From positions 1-5,931 of the forward strand of contig JAKACR010000183.1 in the NCBI GenBank assembly GCA_021821225.1: a stretch of 5,931 bases of DNA, in the 5' to 3' direction. Positions 1-5,840 of the stretch are shown here, piece by piece. The notes under the pieces were generated by a model that ran no database searches, was not told the DNA's origin, and was given only the letters and a program-made list of their open reading frames with translations. Position 1 is the stretch's first letter; each line of letters opens with the position of its first letter. A program made the position numbers and the translations under genes. This DNA comes from Bacillota bacterium (GTDB lineage Bacteria; Bacillota; Bacilli; Alicyclobacillales; SLC66).

Positions 1-191
1 GATCTGGTCAAGTGCGCGCGGGGATAGGACTTGTTGGCGGACAGCAAAAGCCTGAGATTGGCGTGCCTGGCCCGGATCGTGAGCAAAACGTCGTCTCCGG
101 TCGGTTGCGTCACCCGGTCGATGCGCCCTCCGACCAGAGCGTCCGCCAGTTCGCGCGCGATTGCTGTGAGGACAAGACCGTCGAGAGCCAC
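1..191 (-). CDS. rqcH: RqcH (Rqc2/NFACT family, FbpA/YloA-like), N-terminal fragment
   Basis: This is the 5' end of a gene that leaves the window on the left; 63 codons are present. Reading the minus strand from a GTG at 191 gives a protein that opens MALDGLVLTAIARELAD, followed by VGGRIDRV (residues 20-27) and LLLSANKSYPRAHLT (48-62). This is the characteristic start of the NFACT-N domain of RqcH/Rqc2 proteins, formerly annotated as fibronectin-binding protein FbpA. In the family, RqcH binds 50S subunits blocked by peptidyl-tRNA and recruits tRNA-Ala to add C-terminal alanine tails that mark the stalled chain for degradation. The GTG start is supported by a GGAGGTG Shine-Dalgarno at 199-205, seven bases upstream, and by the family's usual start at M-[AS]-[LF]-D-G. 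The gene runs in the same direction as the SDR upstream of it, 184 bp away, so it may be served by its own promoter or by readthrough. The product is cytosolic. Family membership is near certain; nothing past residue 63 can be checked. Confidence 0.93.
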   Translation of the reverse strand, partial: MALDGLVLTAIARELADALVGGRIDRVTQPTGDDVLLTIRARHANLRLLLSANKSYPRAHLTR

Positions 192-206
192 TCTCTGTCA
201 CCTCCG

Positions 207-240
207 ATGGGACCTGTGATTACCCATGGGGACATGTGAT
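207..240. repeat. Imperfect tandem direct repeat just upstream of the rqcH ribosome binding site
   Basis: Two near-identical copies, ATGGGACCTGTGAT (207-220) and ATGGGGACATGTGAT (226-240), lie 19-20 bp apart. They differ by one inserted base and one substitution. On the minus strand they would be in the 5' leader of rqcH, directly before its Shine-Dalgarno at 199-205. A perfect 8-bp palindrome CCCATGGG (223-230) overlaps the second copy. The roughly two-turn spacing would suit a protein operator, but an old slippage duplication explains it equally well. No known operator consensus is recognised. Confidence 0.45.
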
Positions 241-275
241 AAAGTCCGCTCTGCAGGCGCAATCAATCCAGAAAT

Positions 276-301
276 AGCGTTTGAAGCTTTTGTCAAACGC
301 T
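276..301. other. Perfect 9-bp stem-loop in the SDR-rqcH spacer
   Basis: AGCGTTTGA (276-284) is the exact reverse complement of TCAAACGCT (293-301), with an 8-base loop between. On the minus strand it lies downstream of the SDR stop codon and upstream of rqcH. It could therefore end or slow SDR transcription, or sit in the rqcH leader. No good run of T follows on either strand (TATTTCT on the minus strand, CTATGT on the plus strand), so it is not called an intrinsic terminator. Confidence 0.5.
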
Positions 302-333
302 CTATGTATCGTTATGCGTCTGCCGCAATTTGG

Positions 334-362
334 ATTATCATAGGTTTCCTTGGGTGTGTCTG
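334..362 (-). promoter_or_regulatory. Candidate sigma-A promoter for rqcH
   Basis: On the minus strand CAGACA (362-357, four of six bases of the -35 consensus) is followed, after exactly 17 bases, by GATAAT (339-334, five of six of the -10 consensus). Transcription would start near 327 and give an rqcH leader of about 135 bases containing the stem-loop at 276-301. A weaker alternative nearer the gene is TTGATT with a 17-base spacer before TTTATC, ending close to 238. Both are sequence matches only. Confidence 0.33.
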
Positions 363-375
363 CCGACGGATGCGG

Positions 376-1308
376 TTACACGTCTTCGAGTTGGTCGATG
401 GTAAAGTTCGCCGGTCGGCCGTCGACTGACACCGTGTAGATCGACCGGCGGTTGCGCCGATCACGGCGCGCGGTCACGACTCCCGTGCAATTCCACGGAA
501 GGACGCGCACCGTCGTTTCCACCTCAAACGCGCGCGGATCAGCCACTTCCTCCGCGCCCGTGTCGTAGTGGCTGATCACGTCCACATCCCCCGTGGCCGA
601 GATGATGTTGCCGTTCACAAAACGTGCCTGGGGACTTACGAGAAAGTCCACGAGTTCCGCCAGATCGCCGCCGACCGGACGGACAAGCGCCGGTCCGCGC
701 GCGCTTTGCGGCGGCTCGCTCTCTTTGGCGGCTCCCCGCAGGTCCCCAGGGCAGATCATGTTGGCCGTGATGCCATTATCGCTTTCCTCAATGGCGATCG
801 AACGGGTGAGGGACGCGAGCCCCGTCTTTGCCGCCGCATAGGCGGACCGGTAGGCCCAGCCTGTGGGGTGGTCGATACGCTGGAACCCGACCGTCACGAT
901 CCGGCCGAAGCCTTGCCTGCGCATCTGCGGTATGATGCGGCGCATGAGATAAAAGGCGGATGACAGATTGCCGTCCACCATCGCCTGCCATTCCCGGTCC
1001 GTGTACTCTGTGATGCGCTTGCGTTCAAAGACAAAAGGCCCCGCACTGTGCACCAGGACGGATATATCCCCGCACGCGCGCTGCGCCGCGTCCACGAGAG
1101 CCTCGGCCTGCCCGCTGTCGGACACGTCACCCGGGAGGGCGACCGCCTGGATGCCGTGCGACGATCGCAGATCCGCCGCCAGTTGCTCACAGCGTGCCTG
1201 CGAATGGCGGTAGTTTAGCGCGAGGTCGAATCCCCGGCGGGCGAGATGGCGCGCGAATGCGGCGGCCAGACCGCTGGAACTGCCTGTGATGAGCGCGCTT
1301 TTGGGCAC
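376..1308 (-). CDS. Short-chain dehydrogenase/reductase (FabG-like SDR) with non-standard active site and C-terminal extension
   Basis: A 310-residue Rossmann-fold oxidoreductase of unknown substrate. Visible SDR landmarks are the nucleotide-binding loop TGSSSGLA (8-15; the third glycine is Ala15), N32-Y-R34 after beta-2 (the basic Arg suggests NADPH), HSAG (87-90, the NNAG position), Asn114 of the catalytic tetrad, Tyr157 and Lys161 in the YxxxK motif SAYAAAK, and PGD (187-189). The catalytic serine that in FabG follows GRIITIG is replaced by Phe142 in GRIVTVGF, and the Phe-to-Tyr spacing is 15 rather than 13. The core ends near residue 245, where classical SDRs stop. About 65 further residues follow; the last 50 look beta-rich and basic (TARRDRRNRRSIYTV, 279-293), possibly a small barrel domain. 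The GTG start at 1308 has a GGGAGGG Shine-Dalgarno seven bases upstream and places the glycine motif at the usual position. It is divergent from the ATPase gene and soluble. SDR membership is certain, but enzymatic activity is not. Confidence 0.9.
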   Translation of the reverse strand: MPKSALITGSSSGLAAAFARHLARRGFDLALNYRHSQARCEQLAADLRSSHGIQAVALPGDVSDSGQAEALVDAAQRACGDISVLVHSAGPFVFERKRITEYTDREWQAMVDGNLSSAFYLMRRIIPQMRRQGFGRIVTVGFQRIDHPTGWAYRSAYAAAKTGLASLTRSIAIEESDNGITANMICPGDLRGAAKESEPPQSARGPALVRPVGGDLAELVDFLVSPQARFVNGNIISATGDVDVISHYDTGAEEVADPRAFEVETTVRVLPWNCTGVVTARRDRRNRRSIYTVSVDGRPANFTIDQLEDV

Positions 1309-1339
1309 ACGGCTTCCCTCCCCGGGTTCAAATACGAAC

Positions 1340-1368
1340 AGTATAGCAGACCGTAGTCGTACAAACAG
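1340..1368 (-). promoter_or_regulatory. Extended -10 promoter for the SDR gene
   Basis: The minus strand carries TGCTATACT (1348-1340): a TATACT -10 box matching five of six consensus bases, with the TGn extension that allows a poor -35. The base run 17 bp upstream, CTGTTT (1368-1363), is a weak -35, as expected for extended -10 promoters. Transcription would begin near 1333, about 25 bases before the GTG start at 1308, leaving room only for the Shine-Dalgarno in a short leader. Confidence 0.5.
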
Positions 1369-1394
1369 CCGTCATCGCATAGCTTGTAGAGGTT

Positions 1395-1536
1395 GTTCAA
1401 AAAGAGGGCAGAACTCCCCGGCGCATTGCCGCGTCATCGCCAGGAATGCTCCTCACGTACCCCAAAACGTACGCTCGGTCCGCATTCCTGGCTGCTTTCT
1501 TGCACTGCGTGGGTCTTACCTGCCCTCATTTTGAAC
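1395..1536. repeat. 142-bp inverted-repeat (palindromic) element, MITE-like
   Basis: The left arm (1395-1449) and right arm (1482-1536) are each 55 bases and pair as an imperfect inverted repeat: by hand alignment, 36 of 55 positions match without gaps. Matching is strongest at both ends of the arms: 16 of the first 17 bases (GTTCAAAA-GAGGGCAG with one mismatch) and the innermost 11 (GCCAGGAATGC). The 32-base centre contains a smaller hairpin, CGTAC (1456-1460) with GTACG (1469-1473). The outer end GAGGTTGTTCAAAAAG on the left resembles terminal repeats of Firmicutes insertion sequences, so a transposase-less miniature element is plausible. No target-site duplication is evident, and the right end departs after TTTTGAAC. 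It codes for nothing convincing and lies 50 bp before the ATPase start, so a plus-strand transcript entering from upstream would fold into a long hairpin. Confidence 0.7.
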
Positions 1537-1586
1537 TGGATCTTTTACGGAAGAACGAACTGCTGCGGCGCGAGGATGGTGTGGCA

Positions 1587-4283
1587 ATGGTTGAAGAGGT
1601 CTCATGGCATGCGATGACGGTGGAAGAGACACTTGCCGCGTTGCGGACACAGACCGAAGGGTTGTCCGTGGAGGAAGCTGCACGCAGACTGGAGCAATTT
1701 GGCCCGAATCAGATCAGGGAGCAAAAGCGAGTGTCACTGGTCAACCTTTTCTTTGACCAGTTTCGCAATTTTATGGTGATCGTATTGTTGGCGGCCACGC
1801 TGATATCCGGGCTGCTGGGAGAATGGCCGGATGCGGTCACGATCATCATCATTGTGCTGGCAAACGCGGTTCTTGGATTTTTCCAGGAATGGAAGGCGGA
1901 ACGTTCGCTTGCGTCACTCAAACGGTTGACGGCGCCGACGGCGCAGGTGTACCGCGCCGGAGCGTTGGAAGTGTGGCCCGCCCACACGCTGGTTCCGGGC
2001 GACGTGGTGGCGTTGTCGGCGGGTGACCGCGTCGCGGCCGACGCAAGACTGCTGCGCGCGCAGGATCTGTCTGTGGAGGAGGCGCCGTTGACGGGAGAAT
2101 CGACGCCTGTCGGGAAGACGGCCGGGGCGATCCCCGCCGCGGACGCGGCCTTGGGCGATCGTGTCAACATGGTGTACACGGGGACAACTGTGGTGCGCGG
2201 AACGGGACTGGCCGTTCTGGTGGCGACAGGGATGGACACGGAGATGGGACGCATCGCGCATCTGATCCAGACGAGCGAAGAGAGCGAGACGCCTTTGGAG
2301 CGACGGTTGAATCAGCTTGGACAGGTCCTTGTCTATCTTTCGCTCGCCATCACGGTGGTCGTGGTGCTGGCCGGCGTCATACACGGGCACGCCGTGTATG
2401 AAATGTTTCTTGCCGGCGTCAGTCTCGCCGTCGCCGCCATACCGGAGGGGTTGCCCGCCATCGTCACGATCGCTCTGGCCCTTGGCGTGCAGCGCATGAT
2501 CAGGCGAAACGCCATCGTCCGCCGACTGCCCGCGGTGGAGACGCTCGGGTGCGCAACGGTCATCTGTTCGGACAAGACAGGCACGTTGACGAAAAATGAG
2601 ATGACGGTCAAGGAGGTGTGGGTGGACGGTCGCTGGCTCTCCGTGCAAGGCGATGGCTACGATCCAGCCGGGCGCGTGCAAGACGGCGGCCGCGATGTCG
2701 GCGAACCGCGCGGCGCATGGGGAATCCTGCTTTGCGTGTGCGCGGCCTGCAACAACGCGCGCCTTGTCGAAAAGGAAGGAAGATTTCAGGTGGTCGGGGA
2801 TCCGACGGAAGGCGCGCTGCTGACGCTGGCGCAAAAAGGCGGTGTCAAAGAGGGGGGCGAGCGGGTCGCCGAGTTGCCGTTTGACGCGGAACGCAAACGC
2901 ATGTCCGTCGTGGTGCGCGGAAAAGACGGCTGGCAATTGCTTGTCAAAGGGGCGCCGGATCTGCTGATCACCCGCTGCAGCCACGTCTGGCTGTCCGGGG
3001 TGGCTCGCCCGCTTACCGCGGAACTGCGCGAAAAGATCGACCAGGCCGTGCGGCAGATGGCCGGGCGCGCGCTGCGCACACTCGGGATCGCCTTCCGGCC
3101 GCTGCGCCACCCCGTCACGGATGCGGACGCCGCCGAGCGCGACCTGATATTTATCGGCGTTGTCGGGATGATCGATCCGCCGCGTCCCGAGGTGAAAGAC
3201 GCTATCCGGCTCGCGGCGTCCGCGGGCATCCGCACCGTCATGATCACCGGCGACCACCAGTTGACGGCGACGGCGATCGCCTCAAAGATCGGCATTCTGC
3301 CCGAACGCGGGCGCGTGATGACGGGCGCGGAACTCGATCAAATCGACGATGCGAGCCTGGAGCGGCTGTCGCGCAACGTCCATGTGTACGCCCGCGTATC
3401 GCCGCTGCACAAGCTGCGCATCGTGAGATGCATGCAGGCGCGGGGGCAGATCGTCGCGATGACTGGCGACGGCGTGAACGACGCGCCGGCCATCAAAGCC
3501 TCCGACATCGGCGTGGCGATGGGGCGCACAGGAACGGACGTGGCGAAAGACGCTTCGGCGCTGATCCTGGCGGACGACAATTTCGCCACCATCGTCGCGG
3601 CCATCGAGGAAGGCAGGGCGATCTACGACAACATCCGCAAGTTCATCCGTTATCTGCTGACATCCAACACAGGCGAGATCCTGACGATGTTTTTCGCCAT
3701 GCTGCTGGGACTGCCCCTTCCCCTGCTGCCGATCCAGATTCTCTGGGTGAATCTGGTCACCGACGGATTGCCCGCGATTGCGCTCGGCGTGGATTCCGCG
3801 GAGGAAGACACCATGTCGCGCCCGCCGCGCGATGTCCGGGAGGGAATATTCGCGCGTGGGCTTGGCTGGAAGATCATTACCCGCGGCTTTCTCATCGGCT
3901 TTGTCACGCTCTCCGTATTTTACGCGGCCTGGCACCACTTTGCGGCCGGTCTGCGCACGGCGCAGACGATGGCGTTCTCCACGCTGGTGCTCGCGCAATT
4001 GATTCATGTGTTTGACTGCCGCTCCGTGATGCGCGGCGTGTTGGACAGGAATATTTTAGGTAATTTATGGCTGGTTGGGGCAGCCATAAGTTCTCTCCTG
4101 TTACTGCTTTCCGTCATCTATATTCCGGCATTGCAGCCGGTCTTTCACACCACAGCGCTGTCCATTCCCGCCTGGGGCGTGATCGCCGTGGCGGCGGCGA
4201 TTCCCACATTTGCAGTGCAGGCGCGGCGCAGGACGCGGCGGACGCGCAGGCGACGCAATCCGCCGCTCTCCAGCGCCAGGTGA
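1587..4283 (+). CDS. yloB: Cation-transporting P-type ATPase, Ca2+ (SERCA/PacL/YloB) type
   Basis: An 898-residue P2A-type ATPase, the usual length for the family, that moves Ca2+ across the plasma membrane using ATP. In order: N-terminal cation-ATPase domain with GLS (25-27) and GPN (39-41); M1-M2 (about 58-98); actuator domain with TGES (169-172); M3-M4 (245-299) with PEGLP (286-290); phosphorylation site DKTGTLT with Asp329; nucleotide domain with KGAPD (454-458); hinge motifs DPPR (530-533), TGDH (554-557) and TGDGVNDAP (626-634); and six C-terminal membrane segments (about 685-878). Ca2+ ligands matching SERCA Glu309, Asn768, Glu771, Asn796, Thr799 and Asp800 are Glu287, Asn694, Glu697, Asn722, Thr725 and Asp726, but the Glu908 position is Gln804. 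The protein ends in a very Arg-rich tail (879-898). ATG 1587 is preferred because family members start just before the WH motif; the in-frame GTG at 1581 is possible. The Shine-Dalgarno is weak (GAGGA, 1572-1576). An in-frame opening at 1446 lies inside the palindromic element and is rejected. Confidence 0.95.
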   Translation: MVEEVSWHAMTVEETLAALRTQTEGLSVEEAARRLEQFGPNQIREQKRVSLVNLFFDQFRNFMVIVLLAATLISGLLGEWPDAVTIIIIVLANAVLGFFQEWKAERSLASLKRLTAPTAQVYRAGALEVWPAHTLVPGDVVALSAGDRVAADARLLRAQDLSVEEAPLTGESTPVGKTAGAIPAADAALGDRVNMVYTGTTVVRGTGLAVLVATGMDTEMGRIAHLIQTSEESETPLERRLNQLGQVLVYLSLAITVVVVLAGVIHGHAVYEMFLAGVSLAVAAIPEGLPAIVTIALALGVQRMIRRNAIVRRLPAVETLGCATVICSDKTGTLTKNEMTVKEVWVDGRWLSVQGDGYDPAGRVQDGGRDVGEPRGAWGILLCVCAACNNARLVEKEGRFQVVGDPTEGALLTLAQKGGVKEGGERVAELPFDAERKRMSVVVRGKDGWQLLVKGAPDLLITRCSHVWLSGVARPLTAELREKIDQAVRQMAGRALRTLGIAFRPLRHPVTDADAAERDLIFIGVVGMIDPPRPEVKDAIRLAASAGIRTVMITGDHQLTATAIASKIGILPERGRVMTGAELDQIDDASLERLSRNVHVYARVSPLHKLRIVRCMQARGQIVAMTGDGVNDAPAIKASDIGVAMGRTGTDVAKDASALILADDNFATIVAAIEEGRAIYDNIRKFIRYLLTSNTGEILTMFFAMLLGLPLPLLPIQILWVNLVTDGLPAIALGVDSAEEDTMSRPPRDVREGIFARGLGWKIITRGFLIGFVTLSVFYAAWHHFAAGLRTAQTMAFSTLVLAQLIHVFDCRSVMRGVLDRNILGNLWLVGAAISSLLLLLSVIYIPALQPVFHTTALSIPAWGVIAVAAAIPTFAVQARRRTRRTRRRRNPPLSSAR

Positions 4284-4303
4284 GGACGACCGGTGCAGCG
4301 ATA

Positions 4304-4320
4304 CGCCGCAACAGGCGGCG
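4304..4320. other. Small GC-rich stem-loop after the ATPase gene
   Basis: CGCCGC (4304-4309) pairs perfectly with GCGGCG (4315-4320) around a 5-base loop, 21 bases after the ATPase stop. No T-run follows, so it is not a standard intrinsic terminator. It could protect the 3' end of the ATPase mRNA or slow polymerase. In sequence this GC-rich, a 6-bp stem can also arise by chance. Confidence 0.3.
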
Positions 4321-4328
4321 CGGGCATG

Positions 4329-4357
4329 TGGCGCGTGCGTGGAATTCCATGTAGAAT
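4329..4357 (+). promoter_or_regulatory. Candidate promoter for yicC and the downstream genes
   Basis: TAGAAT at 4352-4357 matches five of six -10 bases and lies in the only AT-richer patch of the 104-bp ATPase-yicC gap. The -35 region is poor (TGGCGC at 17-base spacing, GTGGCG at 18). A start near 4364 would give a leader of about 24 bases, just enough to hold the GGAGG at 4375-4379. The candidate would let yicC-remA-rpoZ-coaBC be expressed apart from the ATPase. Confidence 0.4.
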
Positions 4358-4387
4358 ACGGTTGCGAGACGTGCGGAGGGGACGATA

Positions 4388-5269
4388 ATGGTCACGAGCA
4401 TGACCGGCTACGGGCGGGCGCAAGAGATGGCGGGCGGGCGGACAGTCACGGTGGAGGTACGCTCCGTCAATCACCGGTTTGCGGACGTGAGCGTGCGGTT
4501 GCCGCGGGAGTGGACCAGATACGAGGATGAAATCAGGCGACTGGTTTTGCAGTATGTGCGACGAGGGCGGGTTGACGTTAGTGTCGCCGTTTCTGAGCAG
4601 GGGGAGAAACGGCAGGTGGTGCGAGTCAATGAAGCGATCCTGGCCTGCGCGCTCGGCGTGTTGCGCGACGCCAGCGAGCAGGCGCACTTCGATTTTGAAT
4701 TGCCTTCGCTCGGCCATCTGCTTGCCATCCCGGGATTGTTCGAGCTTGTCGATCAACCCGAGTTCCTGCCGGAGCAAGAGGAGTTGTACAAAGCAGCCGC
4801 AGACGCTTTGCAGGAATTGGTGGCGATGCGTAGAAATGAAGGAGAAAGGCTGCGCGAACACCTCGCGCGACTGCACGGCGAAATGCGGTCATTGCTCGCC
4901 TGTCTGCTGGCGAGCGCACCGCTGGCGGCCGCGGCGCATCGCGAGCGCCTGGAACAGAAGATGCGGCAATTGCTGTCCGGTGTGGAGGTCGTTGATGAAC
5001 GGATCGCTTTTGAAGCGGCGCTGGTTGCGGAACGCAGCGATATTGAAGAAGAACTTTCGCGGCTTGACAGCCATCTCGGACAGGTTGGCGATCTGCTGGC
5101 CGCCGAAGGCGAGGCGGTTGGCCGCCGCCTGGATTTTCTCGTCCAGGAATTGCAAAGGGAGATTCACACGATCGGCGCGAAGGCGTCCGATTTGCGCGTG
5201 ACCGGGCTGGCCCTGGAGGCCAGGCATGTCATTGAACAAATGCGCGAACAACTGCAAAACGTGGAATGA
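4388..5269 (+). CDS. yicC: YicC/YloC family endoribonuclease
   Basis: A 293-residue soluble protein of the YicC family, full length. The N-terminal hallmark MTGYGRA (5-11) is followed by EVRSVNHRF (23-31), then LP..W...E..IR..V....RRGRVDV (38-64), all typical of the YicC-like N-terminal domain. The C-terminal DUF1732 domain (about 205-293) shows ERSDIEEELSRLDSH (215-229), GRRLDFLVQELQREIHTIG (245-263), KASD (265-268) and the closing REQLQNVE. Family members (E. coli YicC, B. subtilis YloC) are reported to be endoribonucleases acting on RNA, with effects on small-RNA turnover and stationary-phase survival; the native targets here are unknown. The ATG has a GGAGG Shine-Dalgarno eight bases upstream (4375-4379). 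The gene starts 104 bp after the ATPase, probably from its own promoter, and leads a same-strand run with remA 44 bp further on. The B. subtilis counterpart sits in the same position between yloB and remA. Nothing is missing or broken. Confidence 0.96.
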   Translation: MVTSMTGYGRAQEMAGGRTVTVEVRSVNHRFADVSVRLPREWTRYEDEIRRLVLQYVRRGRVDVSVAVSEQGEKRQVVRVNEAILACALGVLRDASEQAHFDFELPSLGHLLAIPGLFELVDQPEFLPEQEELYKAAADALQELVAMRRNEGERLREHLARLHGEMRSLLACLLASAPLAAAAHRERLEQKMRQLLSGVEVVDERIAFEAALVAERSDIEEELSRLDSHLGQVGDLLAAEGEAVGRRLDFLVQELQREIHTIGAKASDLRVTGLALEARHVIEQMREQLQNVE

Positions 5270-5279
5270 CTCCGGTGAC

Positions 5280-5306
5280 GTCGGCGTGATGGACGCCGGT
5301 AGGAGG
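5280..5306 (+). promoter_or_regulatory. Hairpin abutting the remA Shine-Dalgarno
   Basis: CGGCGT (5282-5287) pairs with ACGCCG (5293-5298) around a GATGG loop, and two flanking G-U pairs (5281 with 5299, 5280 with 5300) can extend it to 8 bp. The AGGAGG of remA (5301-5306) begins on the very next base. A stem stacked this close could hinder or position the ribosome at remA, or simply block readthrough from yicC. The pairing is visible in the sequence; any role is inference. Confidence 0.4.
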
Positions 5307-5313
5307 GTGTATG

Positions 5314-5577
5314 ATGAGCGTACGTCTGATCAATATCGGGTTTGGCAGCATCATCGCCGCCGATCGGATCGTGTCGATCGTGAGTCCTGAATCGGCGCCG
5401 ATCAAACGGATGATCCAGGAAGCGCGCGATCGCGCGCGGCTGATTGACGCCACGTTTGGCCGCAGGACGAGGGCCGTCATCATCTGCGACAGCGACCACG
5501 TGATCCTCGCGGCCGTGCAGCCTGAGACGGTGGCGCACCGCTTGGCCGCCAGGGAAACCCCGAACGACGACGAGTGA
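5314..5577 (+). CDS. remA: Extracellular matrix regulator RemA (DUF370 family)
   Basis: An 87-residue DNA-binding protein. In B. subtilis RemA activates biofilm matrix operons (eps, tapA) and osmoprotection genes, forming a ring-shaped oligomer that wraps DNA. The sequence is highly conserved: INIGFG (6-11), [13 protein letters not shown] (22-34), [13 protein letters not shown] (44-56), DSDHVIL (59-65) and [11 protein letters not shown] (67-77). Arg18, Pro29, Arg50 and Arg51, positions linked to function or DNA contact in the B. subtilis protein, are all present. Two ATG codons are adjacent (5311 and 5314). The second is chosen because it sits seven bases from AGGAGG (5301-5306) against four for the first, and because it brings the residue numbering into line with B. 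subtilis RemA. The gene follows yicC by 44 bp, as in Bacilli, but is followed directly by rpoZ with no gmk between. Identification is certain; whether it controls matrix genes in this organism cannot be seen here. Confidence 0.96.
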   Translation: MSVRLINIGFGSIIAADRIVSIVSPESAPIKRMIQEARDRARLIDATFGRRTRAVIICDSDHVILAAVQPETVAHRLAARETPNDDE

Positions 5578-5594
5578 ATTGCGTTCTGTGCGAC

Positions 5595-5610
5595 TGAATA
5601 GTTTGAATAG
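5595..5610 (+). repeat. Short direct repeat in the remA-rpoZ gap
   Basis: The heptamer TGAATAG occurs twice (5595-5601 and 5604-5610) separated by TT, a 9-bp period, in the 53-bp gap where Bacilli normally carry gmk. The gap is AT-richer than its surroundings. TTGCGT at 5579-5584 could be a weak -35, but no good -10 lies at the right distance, so no promoter is called. The repeat may be a regulator contact site, a deletion scar, or chance. Confidence 0.35.
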
Positions 5611-5630
5611 ACACGATAGGAGTGAATGGT

Positions 5631-5837
5631 GTGATCCTGTATCCATCAATCGACGTTTTGGTTCAGTCGGTGGACAGCAAGTACACGCTGGTCATCGCCG
5701 CTTCCAAGCGCGCCCGCCAGCTTCAGGAAGGCAAGCGGCCGAAAGTCGAGGTGAAGTCGGGCAAACTGGTCAGCCTGGCTTTGCGGGAACTCGAACTGGG
5801 AAAAGTAACCTATGTCCACACACGGGACGTGTTGTAA
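5631..5837 (+). CDS. rpoZ: DNA-directed RNA polymerase omega subunit
   Basis: A 68-residue omega subunit, which binds the beta' subunit and helps RNA polymerase assembly. The conserved core is YPSID (4-8) and VDSKYTLVIAASKRARQL (14-31), followed by a segment matching the usual second half, VKSGKLVSLALREL (41-54). The GTG at 5631 is chosen over the in-frame GTG at 5622. AGGAG (5618-5622) is eight bases upstream of 5631, whereas it overlaps the 5622 codon, and relatives begin M-L-Y/D-P-S-I-D. The gene lies 53 bp after remA and ends three bases before coaBC. The rpoZ-coaBC order is standard in Firmicutes; the absence of gmk upstream is not. The product is cytosolic, within RNA polymerase. Identification is firm despite the small size because the motif run is highly specific. 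Confidence 0.95.
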   Translation: MILYPSIDVLVQSVDSKYTLVIAASKRARQLQEGKRPKVEVKSGKLVSLALRELELGKVTYVHTRDVL

Positions 5838-5840
5838 TCC

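Noticed and set aside
12..239. 75-codon plus-strand open frame at the left edge
   Set aside because: The opposite strand encodes the RqcH N-terminus with a proper Shine-Dalgarno; this is its shadow.
1446..1586. Possible 47-residue N-terminal extension of the Ca2+ ATPase
   Set aside because: It lies within and just after the inverted-repeat element, has no ribosome binding site and does not resemble the family N-terminus, which starts just before the WH motif at 1587.
1309..1586. Riboswitch or T-box leader for the ATPase
   Set aside because: No conserved core of a known metal-responsive riboswitch or T-box sequence was recognised; the region's structure is explained by the inverted repeat.
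1914..3257. 447-codon open frame on the minus strand
   Set aside because: It is antisense to the ATPase, rich in His, Arg and Ala as expected for a GC-rich shadow frame, has no recognisable motif, and the sense strand is unmistakably coding.
3282..4007. 241-codon open frame on the minus strand and overlapping 195-codon frame on the plus strand
   Set aside because: Both overlap the conserved hinge and membrane part of the ATPase and show shadow composition.
4145..4876. 243-codon minus-strand open frame across the ATPase-yicC junction
   Set aside because: It is antisense to two well-supported genes and has no ribosome binding site or domain.
5311..5313. First of two adjacent ATG codons as the remA start
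   Set aside because: It is four bases from AGGAGG against seven for the second ATG, and the second gives residue numbering that matches B. subtilis RemA; the difference is one residue.
5622..5630. Upstream GTG start for rpoZ
   Set aside because: The AGGAG at 5618-5622 overlaps that codon; it is correctly spaced only for the GTG at 5631, which also fits family N-termini.
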